Shown in pieces: positions 49,952-58,174 of a stretch of 64,000 nt of DNA. Where the stretch lies: positions 310,001 to 374,000 of the forward strand of contig NZ_CALNVW010000002.1 in NCBI RefSeq assembly GCF_940670765.1, written 5' to 3'. Source of the DNA: Streptomyces sp. A 4/2 (GTDB lineage: Bacteria > Actinomycetota > Actinomycetes > Streptomycetales > Streptomycetaceae). Each line of letters starts with the position of its first letter. Position 1 is the stretch's first letter. Under the pieces are notes generated by a model. The model worked only from the letters and a program-made list of their open reading frames with translations. It did no database searches and was not told where the DNA came from. The translations under genes and the position numbers were made by a program.

Positions 49952-52900
49952 GTGTCAGCCACAGGCGCAAGCACCCTGCCGGACGCCACGTCCCGTACGT
50001 CGCTGACGCTTCCGGACCGCGTACAGATAAAGGCTGAGGCGTACGGGAAGTTCGCCGAGGAGCCGACGAAGCCCGAGCTGGAACGCTTTTTCTTCCTGGA
50101 TGACGTGGACCGGGATCTGATTGCGCTGCGGCGTACGCAGCATCACCAGCTCGGGTTCGCGCTGCAGATGTGCACGGTGCGGTACGTGGGCCTGTTCCTG
50201 GGCGAGGACCCGCTGGATGTGCCGTGGCCGGTGGTGGAGCACCTGGCCGAGCAGCTGGGGATCGAGGACGCGTCGTGTGTGAAGCGGTACACGGACCGGC
50301 GTCAGACGGTGTATGACCACGCGTGGGAGATACGTGAGGCGTACGGCTACCAACTGTACGAGGACCGCGCTCAGGGCCGGAAGTTCCGATCCTTTCTGCA
50401 CGGGCGGGCGTGGACGGCGCACGCTGAGGGGCCGAAGGCCCTGTTCGATCATTCGGTGGGCTGGCTGCGACGCAACCGGGTGCTGCTGCCTGGGGTGAGC
50501 GTGCTGGCCCGGGAGGTCGCCGAGGTCCGCAGACTCGCGGAGGAACGGTTGCACGCCACGGTCGCCAAGGAGGTCCGGCGGGTGGACGCGGCGCTGCCCG
50601 GGGACCTGGTGGCCACGCTGAAGACGCCGGAGGGCAAGCGGTATTCGGAGCTGGAGCGGATGCGCCGGCCGCCGACGCGGACCACGGGCACCGCGATGAA
50701 GGGCGCGTTGCAGCGGGTCGAGGACATCGCCTCCTTCCAGCTGGGGCGGGTGAAGCTGGACAAGATCCCGCCGAACCGGCTCTCCGCGCTGGCGCGGTAC
50801 GGACTGGGCACCAAGGCCCCGAAGCTGGAGCGGACCCCGGAGCCCAAGCGCACGGCGATGCTCACCGCGGTGATGCGCTACCTGGAGGCCAAGGCGATCG
50901 ACGACGCCCTGGACCTGTTCGAGATCCTGATGGCGACGAGGCTGATCAGTACGGCGAAGCGGTCCAGCGAGAAGCAGCGCCTGTCGACCCTGCCGCAGTT
51001 GGAGAGTGCATCGCGGCTGGTGGCGAGGGCGGCGGCGGTGTTCATCGAGGAGCTGGAGCTCATCGAGCAGACCGGCTGCGATGTCGACGTGAGCGCGCTG
51101 TGGCGGGCCTTGGAGGAGGTCGCACCCCGGGCCGCGCTGTCCAGCGCGGCCACCGTGGTGGTGAGCCTGGTGCCTGAGGACGACAACACGGCGGAGACCG
51201 CGCTGCGGAGCGCGCTGGCGCTGCGCTACAACACCGTCAAGCCGTTCCTGTCCTTGCTGGGCGAGTCGAAGGCGATGGACGCTGCGCCCGGCGGCAGGCG
51301 GATTCTCACCGGAGTGCAGCGGCTCCCGGCGCTCTCGCGGAGAAAGGTGGTCGAGAAGCCGCTGCTGCCGCGCGAGGTCGACGACAAGCTGGTGCCGTCG
51401 CACTGGCGCAAGGCGGTGTACGCGAACGCGGACCTGCCGGAAGGGGCGGTGGACCGCGACGCGTACGTGGTCTGCGTGCTGGAACAGCTCTTCGGAGCCC
51501 TCAAGCGCCGCGACATCTTCGCTTCCCCCTCGCACCGCTGGTCCGACCCGCGCGCCCGCCTGCTCCAGGGCAAGGGGTGGGAGGCGGTGCGCGAGGACGT
51601 CCTGGCGGGCCTGAGCCTGGACGAGGACGCGGAGCAGCACCTTCGGGAACTGGTCGACGTGCTGGACGCTACGTGGAAGCAGATGGCTGAGCGGCTGGAG
51701 GAGGCCGGCGACGACGCGAAAATCAGCATCGAGGTGCAGCCCAACGGGCGGGCGAAGCTGAACGTGGAGAAGCTTCACGCGCTCGGTGAGCCGAAGTCGC
51801 TGAAGTGGCTGCGCGAGCGCGTCGAGAAGATGCTCCCGAAGATCGACTTGCCAGACCTGCTCTTTGAGGTGCACGCCTGGACCGGGTTCCTGGACGCCTT
51901 CGTGCACCTGGGCGACGGCAAGACCCGCATGAAGGACCTGCCGACCTCGATGGTCGCGCTGCTGGTCTCGGAGGCGTGCAACATCGGCATGACGCCGGTC
52001 ATCAACCCGGGCTACGAGGCACTGACCCGGTCCCGGCTGGTCCACGTCGACCAGTACTACCTGCGCGCGGACACCATCGCCGCGGCGAACGCCGCCCTGA
52101 TCGCAGCCCAGGCCTGGGTGCCGATCGTGCAGTTCTGGGGCAAGGGCCTGCTCGCCTCCGTCGACGGCCTGCGCTTCGTCGTCCCCACGCGGAGCATCAA
52201 CGCCGCGCCCTCGCCGAAGTACTTCGCGAAGAAGAAGGGCATCACCTGGCTGAATGCGATCAATGACCAGGTGATCGGCATCGGGCAGATGGTGGTGCCC
52301 GGCACCCCGCGTGACTCCCTATTCATCCTGGACGCCCTGCTGAACCTGGACGGCGGGGTGAAGCCGGAGATGGTCGCCACCGACAACGCTTCTTACAGCG
52401 ACATGGTGTTCGGCATCTTCAAGATGCTCGGCTACCGCTTCTCCCCGCGCTTCAAGGACCTGGAGGACCAGCGGTTCTGGAAGGCCCAGATGCCCGGCGC
52501 CGAGAACGCCGGTGGGTACGGGCCGCTGGAGGCCATCGCCCGCAACAAGGTGAACGTGAAGAAGGTGATCACGCACTGGCCGGACATGCTGCGGGTGGCC
52601 GGCTCCCTGGTCACCAACCAGGTGAGGGCCTACGACCTGCTGCGGATGTTCGGCCGCGAGGGCCACCCGGCCCCGCTCGGGCAGGCGTTCGCCGAGTACG
52701 GGCGGATCGCCAAGACCCTGCACCTGCTCGCCGTCGTCGACCCCATGGACGACACGTACCGGCGCCAGATGCACAAGCAGCTCACTGTCCAGGAGTCCCG
52801 CCACAACCTCGCCCGGAACATCTGCCACGGCAAGAAGGGCACCATCCACCAGGCGTACCGAGACGGGATGGAGGATCAGTTGGGCTCGCTGGGTCTTGTT

Positions 52901-53140
52901 TTGAACGCCGTGGTGCTCTGGACCACCAGGTACATCGACGCCGCCGTCGCCCAACTCCGCGCCGAGGGGCATGAGATCCGTGACGAGGACGTGGCCCGGC
53001 TATCCCCACTCAAGCACCGCAACCTCAACGTCCTGGGCCGCTACAGCTTCACCGCCTCCGTCCCGCGCGACGGGCTGCGGCCGCTGCGCGACCCGGATGC
53101 CGTCGATCTCGATGACGATGACGACGGCAACGACGAGTAA
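49952..53140 (+). CDS. tnpA: Tn3-family transposase, main part, truncated or re-fused at its 5' end
   Basis: Codons from 50036 onward are transposase: EAYGKFAEEPTKPELERFFFLDDVDRDLIALRR, then the catalytic D-D-E domain with D in LLASVDGLRFVV, D in MVATDNASYSDMVFG and E in LTVQESRHNLARNICHGKKG. The native first 11 codons are at 45481-45513. In the present arrangement the frame remains open into the nested element, and GTG 49952 could start a 1062-residue chimera with about 28 foreign residues replacing the native 11. It may therefore be inactive or retain some activity. A 10-bp hairpin follows the stop. Confidence 0.85.
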   Translation: MSATGASTLPDATSRTSLTLPDRVQIKAEAYGKFAEEPTKPELERFFFLDDVDRDLIALRRTQHHQLGFALQMCTVRYVGLFLGEDPLDVPWPVVEHLAEQLGIEDASCVKRYTDRRQTVYDHAWEIREAYGYQLYEDRAQGRKFRSFLHGRAWTAHAEGPKALFDHSVGWLRRNRVLLPGVSVLAREVAEVRRLAEERLHATVAKEVRRVDAALPGDLVATLKTPEGKRYSELERMRRPPTRTTGTAMKGALQRVEDIASFQLGRVKLDKIPPNRLSALARYGLGTKAPKLERTPEPKRTAMLTAVMRYLEAKAIDDALDLFEILMATRLISTAKRSSEKQRLSTLPQLESASRLVARAAAVFIEELELIEQTGCDVDVSALWRALEEVAPRAALSSAATVVVSLVPEDDNTAETALRSALALRYNTVKPFLSLLGESKAMDAAPGGRRILTGVQRLPALSRRKVVEKPLLPREVDDKLVPSHWRKAVYANADLPEGAVDRDAYVVCVLEQLFGALKRRDIFASPSHRWSDPRARLLQGKGWEAVREDVLAGLSLDEDAEQHLRELVDVLDATWKQMAERLEEAGDDAKISIEVQPNGRAKLNVEKLHALGEPKSLKWLRERVEKMLPKIDLPDLLFEVHAWTGFLDAFVHLGDGKTRMKDLPTSMVALLVSEACNIGMTPVINPGYEALTRSRLVHVDQYYLRADTIAAANAALIAAQAWVPIVQFWGKGLLASVDGLRFVVPTRSINAAPSPKYFAKKKGITWLNAINDQVIGIGQMVVPGTPRDSLFILDALLNLDGGVKPEMVATDNASYSDMVFGIFKMLGYRFSPRFKDLEDQRFWKAQMPGAENAGGYGPLEAIARNKVNVKKVITHWPDMLRVAGSLVTNQVRAYDLLRMFGREGHPAPLGQAFAEYGRIAKTLHLLAVVDPMDDTYRRQMHKQLTVQESRHNLARNICHGKKGTIHQAYRDGMEDQLGSLGLVLNAVVLWTTRYIDAAVAQLRAEGHEIRDEDVARLSPLKHRNLNVLGRYSFTASVPRDGLRPLRDPDAVDLDDDDDGNDE

Positions 53141-53142
53141 CC

Positions 53143-53177
53143 CACGGCCGCCGCGCCTGCCGTGCTCGGCGGCCGTG
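53143..53177. terminator. Hairpin after tnpA
   Basis: CACGGCCGCC (53143-53152) pairs exactly with GGCGGCCGTG (53168-53177), two bases after the tnpA stop. Confidence 0.7.
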
Positions 53178-53213
53178 CCTACAAGCTGGGCGGCGGCTGT
53201 CGTTGAGCACGGC

Positions 53214-53402
53214 ATGGCTATGTGCGGTTCGAGGAAATCCACCAGTTATATGACGCACGAGCGGGCGATGGAGGCCCTGCACCTGCTTTCCGTCAGGGGG
53301 CAGCTGCACCTGGATGTGGAGCCCGGCCGAGCGACGGCCGGGCTGATCGAGATGTGTGACCTCCTCCACGGGCACCTACGAGGTCTGCGCGGGTCAGCGT
53401 GA
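53214..53402 (+). CDS. Small hypothetical protein in the Tn3 element
   Basis: A 62-residue frame (MAMCGSRKSTSYMTHERAME... LHLDVEPGRATAGLIEMCDLLHG). Amphipathic and not an obvious antisense artefact, but there is no clear ribosome site and no family match. An alternative start is Met13 at 53250. Its end overlaps the convergent membrane-protein gene by nine bases. Confidence 0.35.
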   Translation: MAMCGSRKSTSYMTHERAMEALHLLSVRGQLHLDVEPGRATAGLIEMCDLLHGHLRGLRGSA

Positions 53403-53834
53403 CTTGGGGAAGGCGGCGCGCAGTGCAGAGCCACGGATGATGAACGCGACTTGGATGATGGGCAGCATGCAGACGACCTGCATCACCGCGTACCACGGCG
53501 GGCAGACACCCGGGATCAGGTCGACACCGATGATCGCGATCGGCATGATCACGGCGAGGGCGCTCACGCGCTCGAAGGCCCGTCGGGATCCCCGGGAAGC
53601 GGAGACGGTCATCCTGTAGATCAGCACAGCGACTACAGGCAGCAGGACTGCCCGGACCCACATGAACGTGTTCACCATATGACCGCTGCTCGACACCACG
53701 ATGACCGCCAGGAGGGCGACGGCGCTGAGCGCGCCGTAAACCTTGATGCTGCTCTTCGCCGTGTCGAAGGCTCGTCGGGTGTGGGGATGGTCGTGGTGGG
53801 CGGCCGAGGGCGGGGTGTGGATGTTGGATTCCAT
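53394..53834 (-). CDS. Small membrane protein divergent from the two-component system
   Basis: A 146-residue protein with a His-rich N-terminus (MESNIHTPPSAAHHDHPH) and four predicted membrane helices (VYGALSAVALLAVIVVS; FMWVRAVLLPVVAVLIY; VSALAVIMPIAIIGVDLIP; AVMQVVCMLPIIQVAFII). Unknown family. It is transcribed away from the histidine kinase gene across a 151-base gap, so it is the natural target of that system. Confidence 0.7.
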   Translation of the reverse strand: MESNIHTPPSAAHHDHPHTRRAFDTAKSSIKVYGALSAVALLAVIVVSSSGHMVNTFMWVRAVLLPVVAVLIYRMTVSASRGSRRAFERVSALAVIMPIAIIGVDLIPGVCPPWYAVMQVVCMLPIIQVAFIIRGSALRAAFPKSR

Positions 53835-53985
53835 GCTCACCGACGCTACGAAGCGCTCGGTCGACGCGGTATCCGTCTGGACGCACGGGTAGGTGGGGAT
53901 AGCCCTACTCCCCGGCTGGCCAGGGCGGTAGCGGGCTCCGCGCGGTGCACAGTGGAAGCATCGAACGGAAAGCGAAGGAAGAAAC

Positions 53986-55242
53986 ATGAGACAGCTGGGT
54001 TCGTGGCTGGCGCGCGCTGGCGTGGGGTTCGTACGGGCGTGCGTCGTGGCGGCCATCAGCATGCTGGTCCCGGCCTTGTGGGCAGCCGCCGTGGCGCTGG
54101 GGATCTGGTGGGGGGCGGGAAACCCGTGGTCGTGGGTCGCGCCGGTCGCGTTGGTGTGCGGGGGCACGCTCCCCCTGTCCCGCCCGGTCTGCCGGATGGT
54201 CCGCTTCCTCGTCACGAAGTGGACGGCCACCGTCATCCCCGCCGGATACCGGGAGGCCGGGCCGGTGACGCGGATGTCCACCGGGTACTGGTGGAACGGC
54301 TTCAGTTACGAGCGCACCCGCCGCGACGCCCTCTTGGATCAGAAGTGGCGGGTCCGGTGGAGGGATCCCGCCAACTGGCGCGATCTGAGGTTCACGGCGA
54401 TTGCGCCGCTCACTGCGGGCGTGGTCGCGTCCCTTCCGCCGGCCGGGGTGGCCGTGGCGGTCCTCGGGCTCGGCCAGCCGGAGTCCGCCGCGCGCGTCGT
54501 CGGGGCGCTCGGCCTGGTTGTGGCCTTCGCTAGTGCCCCGTATGCCTGGCGGTGTGTCGAGCCAGTGGCCGTCCGCTTCCTACGCCCGTCACCCGCTATG
54601 GCGTTGGCGGACCGTGTGGACGAACTGAGCGCCCAGCGCGCGGATGCGACGGTCGCTCAGGCCGCCGAGATCCGCCGGATTGAGCGGGACTTGCACGACG
54701 GGGCGCAGGCCCGCCTGGTCGGGCTCGGGCTTTCTTTGGCGACTGCGGAGAAGCTGATGGAAACCGACCCTGACCAGGCCAGGACGCTGATGCGGGAAGC
54801 GCGGGCTGGTGCCACGGCGTCACTGACCGAGCTGCGCGAACTGGTTCAGGGAATCAACCCGCCCGTGCTGAACGACCGCGGGCTCGTCGATGCCGTTCGC
54901 GCTCTTGCCCTGGACAGCCCGCTCGAAGCGGCTGTCAGCGCCGACCTTCAGCTCCGCCTGGACCCACCGATCGAGTCTGCCCTGTACTTCGCCATCGCCG
55001 AACTGCTGACCAACGCGGTCAAGCACGCCCGTGCGACCCTGGCCCGGATCTCCATCACCCAGGACGACACCGGCATCGTCATCGATGTCGAAGACGACGG
55101 CCGCGGCGGAGTTGGCGTGCGAGCCGACGGCGGACTTGCGGGGCTGCGTCGCCGGCTCGCGGTCTTCGACGGCACCCTGGAGATCACCAGCCCGGCAGGC
55201 GGCCCGACCCGGGTGAGGATGATGGTGCCATGCGAATCGTAG
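53986..55242 (+). CDS. Sensor histidine kinase (NarL-type partner)
   Basis: A 418-residue kinase. N-terminal half has four hydrophobic segments (two near residues 15-65, two near 140-185). The dimerisation/phosphoacceptor motif is ERDLHDGAQARLVGLGLSLA (His in LHDG), typical of the HisKA_3 group. ATPase motifs: N-box ELLTNAVKHARA and G-box DVEDDGRGG. It is followed, with a 13-base overlap, by a LuxR-type response regulator. Passenger of the Tn3 transposon. Confidence 0.88.
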   Translation: MRQLGSWLARAGVGFVRACVVAAISMLVPALWAAAVALGIWWGAGNPWSWVAPVALVCGGTLPLSRPVCRMVRFLVTKWTATVIPAGYREAGPVTRMSTGYWWNGFSYERTRRDALLDQKWRVRWRDPANWRDLRFTAIAPLTAGVVASLPPAGVAVAVLGLGQPESAARVVGALGLVVAFASAPYAWRCVEPVAVRFLRPSPAMALADRVDELSAQRADATVAQAAEIRRIERDLHDGAQARLVGLGLSLATAEKLMETDPDQARTLMREARAGATASLTELRELVQGINPPVLNDRGLVDAVRALALDSPLEAAVSADLQLRLDPPIESALYFAIAELLTNAVKHARATLARISITQDDTGIVIDVEDDGRGGVGVRADGGLAGLRRRLAVFDGTLEITSPAGGPTRVRMMVPCES

Positions 55243-55877
55243 TAGCCGAAGACCTCTACCTCCTGCGTGACGGAATGGTCCGCCTTATGGAGGCGTGCGG
55301 GCACCAGGTGGTGGCGACGGCAGCGACCGGACCCGAGACGCTTGAGGCACTGCTGACGTGGCGGCCGGACGTTGCCGTCATCGACGTCCGCATGCCGCCG
55401 ACCCAGTCGGATGAGGGCCTGCGCGCTGCTCTTGCCGCCCGCAGCGAACTGCCCGGACTGCCGGTCCTCATCCTTTCCCAGTACGTCGAGCAGCTGTACG
55501 CCCGCGAACTCCTGGCCGACGGCGCCGGTGGCATTGGCTATTTCCTCAAAGAGAGCGTCTTCGACGCCGATCAGTTCATCGATGCCCTGGAACGCGTCGC
55601 CGGTGGCGGGACCGCCATGGATCCAGCCGTCATCGCCAAGTTGCTGTCCAGCGGGTCCTCGAACCGGCGACTCGAACGGCTCACCGAACGCGAACACTCC
55701 GTGCTCGGCCTCATGGCCGAGGGATTGTCCAATCAGGCCATCGGCCAGCGGCTCTTCCTCAGCGAAAGCGCCATCAGCAAATACACGACCTCCATGTTCG
55801 GCAAACTCGGCATCTCCGATGACGACACCAACAACCGCCGCGTCCTCGCCGTCCTCACCTACCTGAATAACCCCTGA
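55230..55877 (+). CDS. LuxR/NarL-family response regulator
   Basis: A 215-residue regulator. Receiver domain 1-125 with phosphoacceptor Asp in DVAVIDVRMPP and Lys in GYFLKESVFD. C-terminal helix-turn-helix LTEREHSVLGLMAEGLSNQAIGQRLFLSESAISKYTTSMFGKLGI. Partner of the upstream kinase; it probably controls the divergent membrane-protein gene. Confidence 0.9.
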   Translation: MRIVVAEDLYLLRDGMVRLMEACGHQVVATAATGPETLEALLTWRPDVAVIDVRMPPTQSDEGLRAALAARSELPGLPVLILSQYVEQLYARELLADGAGGIGYFLKESVFDADQFIDALERVAGGGTAMDPAVIAKLLSSGSSNRRLERLTEREHSVLGLMAEGLSNQAIGQRLFLSESAISKYTTSMFGKLGISDDDTNNRRVLAVLTYLNNP

Positions 55878-55902
55878 CGCCCCTCGGCTCCACCGCAGTC
55901 GG

Positions 55903-56015
55903 CGTTTCATAAGTGGTCCCCGTTTCAACACCGGACGCTGACGGCATCGCCGCAGGCCGGTTCGTTTCACGGGTCGTTTCCTTCCTCTTGACCTGTGAAA
56001 CGTACTCCTGAAACG
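55903..56015. other. Candidate res site of the resolvase
   Basis: Five CGTTTCA boxes directly upstream of the resolvase gene: three in + orientation (55903-55909, 55921-55927, 55963-55969) and two inverted (55996-56002, 56009-56015). CGTTTCAC at 55963 and GTGAAACG at 55995 form a dyad. Repeated inverted half-sites next to tnpR are the expected organisation of a Tn3-family resolution site. Confidence 0.7.
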
Positions 56016-56023
56016 ATCTCGGC

Positions 56024-56911
56024 GTGATCACCGATCCGTACCGGCTCGTCGAGTCGCACGCCTGCCCGATGTCCACCTGCCAGGCCCCGGCGGGCTCGCC
56101 CTGCCGCACCACCGCCGGCAAGGTCGCACTCAAGTACCACACCGCTCGCTTCCAGCTCGTCCCCGCCCTGCGGTCCGAACTGCACGTCGCCACCCCCGCC
56201 GTACGCCATCCCGGTTCCATCTGGACGGCCCTGCCGGTGCAGAAGCTCGCGGCGCCGACCGTGCCGATGGAGGTCCGCCTCGCGTACGCGCGGGTTTCCA
56301 GCCGGTCGCAGGAGATCCAGTCCCAGATCGACGTCCTCGAAGCCTCCGGCGTGCACCGGCTGTTCCAGGAGCAGATCAGCACTCGGGTCCGGGAGCGTCC
56401 CGAGATGAAGGCGGCCCTTGCGGCGGCCCGCGAGTACCGCTCACTGGGCGCGAAGGTCACGCTCGTGGTGCACGAGATGAAGCGGCTGGGCCGCGGAGCC
56501 CTGGAACTGCTGAAGGCCGCCGAGGAACTGCGGGACGCCGAGATCGAGCTGGAGTTCCTCACCGGCCCCCTCGCCGGGAGGCACGACCCGGCCGGCCACG
56601 GCGCCGCTCTGTTCGCCTTCTTCGCCGCCATGGCAGAGTCCGAGCGCGACTACATCCGCGATAAGACCCTCGAAGGCCAGGAGACCGCCCGCACGAAAGG
56701 CAAGGCCATCGGCGGTGTCAAGGTCTCCGACGAGGACATGCTCGCCACCGCTCTACGCCTTCGCGACGAGGAGTTGAGCCTGCGCGAGATCGCTTCCCGG
56801 CTGGTGATCCGCACCGGCAAGAAACGCGGGCAGCACCCTGCCCCGGCCACCGTCATGCGCATGCTGCGCGAGCACGACGAGCAGAAGGCCGCCGCCGCGC
56901 AGGGCGCGTGA
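56024..56911 (+). CDS. tnpR: Serine resolvase (TnpR-like) with N-terminal zinc-finger-like region
   Basis: A 295-residue serine recombinase starting at GTG 56024. Residues 10-45 resemble a small zinc finger found in actinobacterial proteins (ACPMSTCQAPAGSPCRTTAGK...YHTARF). The resolvase domain follows: LAYARVSSRSQEIQSQIDVL carries the catalytic Ser, and VHEMKRLGRGALELL and FFAAMAESERDYIRDKT are family motifs. The C-terminal helix-turn-helix is LSLREIASRLVIRTGKK...PATVMRMLRE. The N-terminal extension is not usual for Tn3 resolvases. It resolves cointegrates at the adjacent res site. Confidence 0.88.
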   Translation: MITDPYRLVESHACPMSTCQAPAGSPCRTTAGKVALKYHTARFQLVPALRSELHVATPAVRHPGSIWTALPVQKLAAPTVPMEVRLAYARVSSRSQEIQSQIDVLEASGVHRLFQEQISTRVRERPEMKAALAAAREYRSLGAKVTLVVHEMKRLGRGALELLKAAEELRDAEIELEFLTGPLAGRHDPAGHGAALFAFFAAMAESERDYIRDKTLEGQETARTKGKAIGGVKVSDEDMLATALRLRDEELSLREIASRLVIRTGKKRGQHPAPATVMRMLREHDEQKAAAAQGA

Positions 56912-56925
56912 CTGGCCCCCCAGCC

Positions 56926-56975
56926 ACCATGATCGTTCTCACCGATACTGACTGTTCTGTTGGTCCCCATGGCCG
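56926..56975 (-). repeat. Right terminal inverted repeat
   Basis: Read inward from 56975 it begins CGGCCATGGGGACCAAC; 44 of 50 positions match the left repeat. TGTCA follows at 56976-56980. Confidence 0.92.
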
Positions 56976-56980
56976 TGTCA

Positions 56981-57315
56981 GCCTCCAACTTCGCCAGGTC
57001 TCGAACCTTCTTCGGGTAGCGCGCCTCCACCAAGTCCTTCTTCATCGCTGCGAGTTTCCCGCCCGCCCGCAGCACCTCATCGGCCCGGTCCAGGAATTCC
57101 GGCTTGGGGATGCGCTTCCCGGCCTCCACCTTGTAGATCTGGTTCTCCCCGTACCCGATTGCTGTCCCCAACTCCGCCGCGCGCAGCCCCGCCGCCTCCC
57201 GCCAGAGCCGGATCTGCCGGCCGACTGCCGCGATCACCGCCCCCGATTCGTCCTCCAGGTCGACATCCTGATCGGCCCCGTCCCCCACGCACTCCCTGAT
57301 GCTGTCCTCAGCCAT
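56981..57315 (-). pseudogene. XRE-DUF5753 regulator, N-terminal half (split by the transposon)
   Basis: ATG 57315 (GGAGG upstream) starts MAEDSIRECVGDGA. The helix-turn-helix is VGRQIRLWREAAGLRAAELGTAIGYGENQIYKVEAGKR. The coding sequence continues to KVRDLAKLEA at the insertion point. Beyond it the frame runs into the inverted repeat. The half keeps a complete DNA-binding domain, so a truncated protein could still bind DNA without its DUF5753 domain. Confidence 0.88.
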
Positions 57316-57452
57316 ACGCAACCCGCCTCCACCCGTACCAACGCCACTCGACTCCGTACCGGATGGACAGGCGCAGACAACCGCTGGACAGTCACTATCC
57401 GTACACGCGTCATTACTGTTCAGCGTAGACATGAACGGCCACGCTGAGTGAC

Positions 57453-57893
57453 ATGACGCAAGAACTCACCCGAACCGAACCCTCCGCTTCCACCCGGCAG
57501 TTCACCGTGCTGCTCTCCCCCACCCGCCGGGGCGCGCGGCTCGCGCGGCTGCTCGCCGCCGCGCATCTGGGGGCCTGGGGGCTGCCTTCGGAGTCGGCCG
57601 CGCACATCGTTGCCGAGCTGGCCACCAACGCCGCCGTCCATGGCCGAGTGCGGGGCAGGGACTTCCAGTTGAGCCTCGCCGTGCACGGCGACTCGCTGCT
57701 GCGGATCGAGCTGACCGACACCCGGGGCGACCGCCTCCCACCCACCGTGCCCGGCAGTACGGCCCGCCCCGCCGACGACGCCGAGTCCGGGCGGGGGCTG
57801 CTGATCGTCGAAGCGCTCGCCGACCGCTGGGGTGTGACCCCGGGCCCCGTGCCCCGCAAGGTGATCTGGGCGGAGATCGACCTCGCACGGTGA
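57453..57893 (+). CDS. HATPase-type regulatory ATP-binding protein
   Basis: A 146-residue single-domain GHKL ATPase: N-box in HIVAELATNAAVHGR, G1 in IELTDTRGDR, G2 in ESGRGLLIVEALADRWGV. Divergent from the (now split) XRE gene with a 137-base gap, the same layout as 3019/3209. Probably a regulator of an anti-sigma type. Confidence 0.87.
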   Translation: MTQELTRTEPSASTRQFTVLLSPTRRGARLARLLAAAHLGAWGLPSESAAHIVAELATNAAVHGRVRGRDFQLSLAVHGDSLLRIELTDTRGDRLPPTVPGSTARPADDAESGRGLLIVEALADRWGVTPGPVPRKVIWAEIDLAR

Positions 57894-58174
57894 CCGCCGC
57901 CACCGCGTCGCGGTCGTCCACGACCCGGTCAACCGCGACGCGGCGACGCGCGACATCAAAGACTCAAAGAAACGGGGAAATTACCTTCCCCACCCTGCCC
58001 GTCACCACTCTCACCCGCCGTCACTCACACGGGTGAATTTCGCCAATTCCGCTGGGTTTGGGACCGGTTGGCGGGCATATGCTCGCGGCGACCACCACCC
58101 AGACATGCGACGGCCCCCGGCCGGGACTGGCATCCCGAACGAGGGCCTGACCACCGAGGAAGCGGACCTTCCCG

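Larger units (their letters stand above)
45514..50030. mobile_element. Tn554-like element (about 4.5 kb) inserted in the Tn3 transposase gene
   Basis: Contains three consecutive recombinase genes (46067-49882) in the TnpC-TnpB-TnpA order of Tn554-type elements, plus one passenger gene. Flanks carry AGGCT on both sides (45509-45513 and 50031-50035). Short inverted ends TTATCTG(G/T)AC are at 45515-45524 and 50021-50030. Removing 45514-50035 restores tnpA in frame. Whether AGGCT is a target duplication or a crossover core is not certain; classic Tn554 moves without duplication. Confidence 0.82.
45334..56975. mobile_element. Tn3-family transposon (11,642 bp) carrying a nested Tn554-like element
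   Basis: Boundaries are set by 50-bp terminal inverted repeats (44 of 50 identical) beginning CGGCC(T/A)TGGGGACCAAC, with the GGGG typical of Tn3 ends, and by a 5-bp target duplication TGTCA (45329-45333 and 56976-56980). Contents: tnpA (interrupted), a small hypothetical gene, a divergent membrane-protein gene, a two-component system, a res site and a serine resolvase. The target is an XRE-DUF5753 gene of a HATPase/XRE/DUF397 triad. Without the nested insertion the transposon would be about 7.1 kb. Confidence 0.92.

Noticed and set aside
49955..52045. A 696-codon minus-strand frame opposite tnpA
   Set aside because: Antisense shadow; no recognisable motifs.
56650..57432. Apparent 260-codon regulator reading antisense through the resolvase gene
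   Set aside because: Only 56981-57315 is regulator coding sequence; the rest is the inverted repeat and antisense of the resolvase C-terminus.
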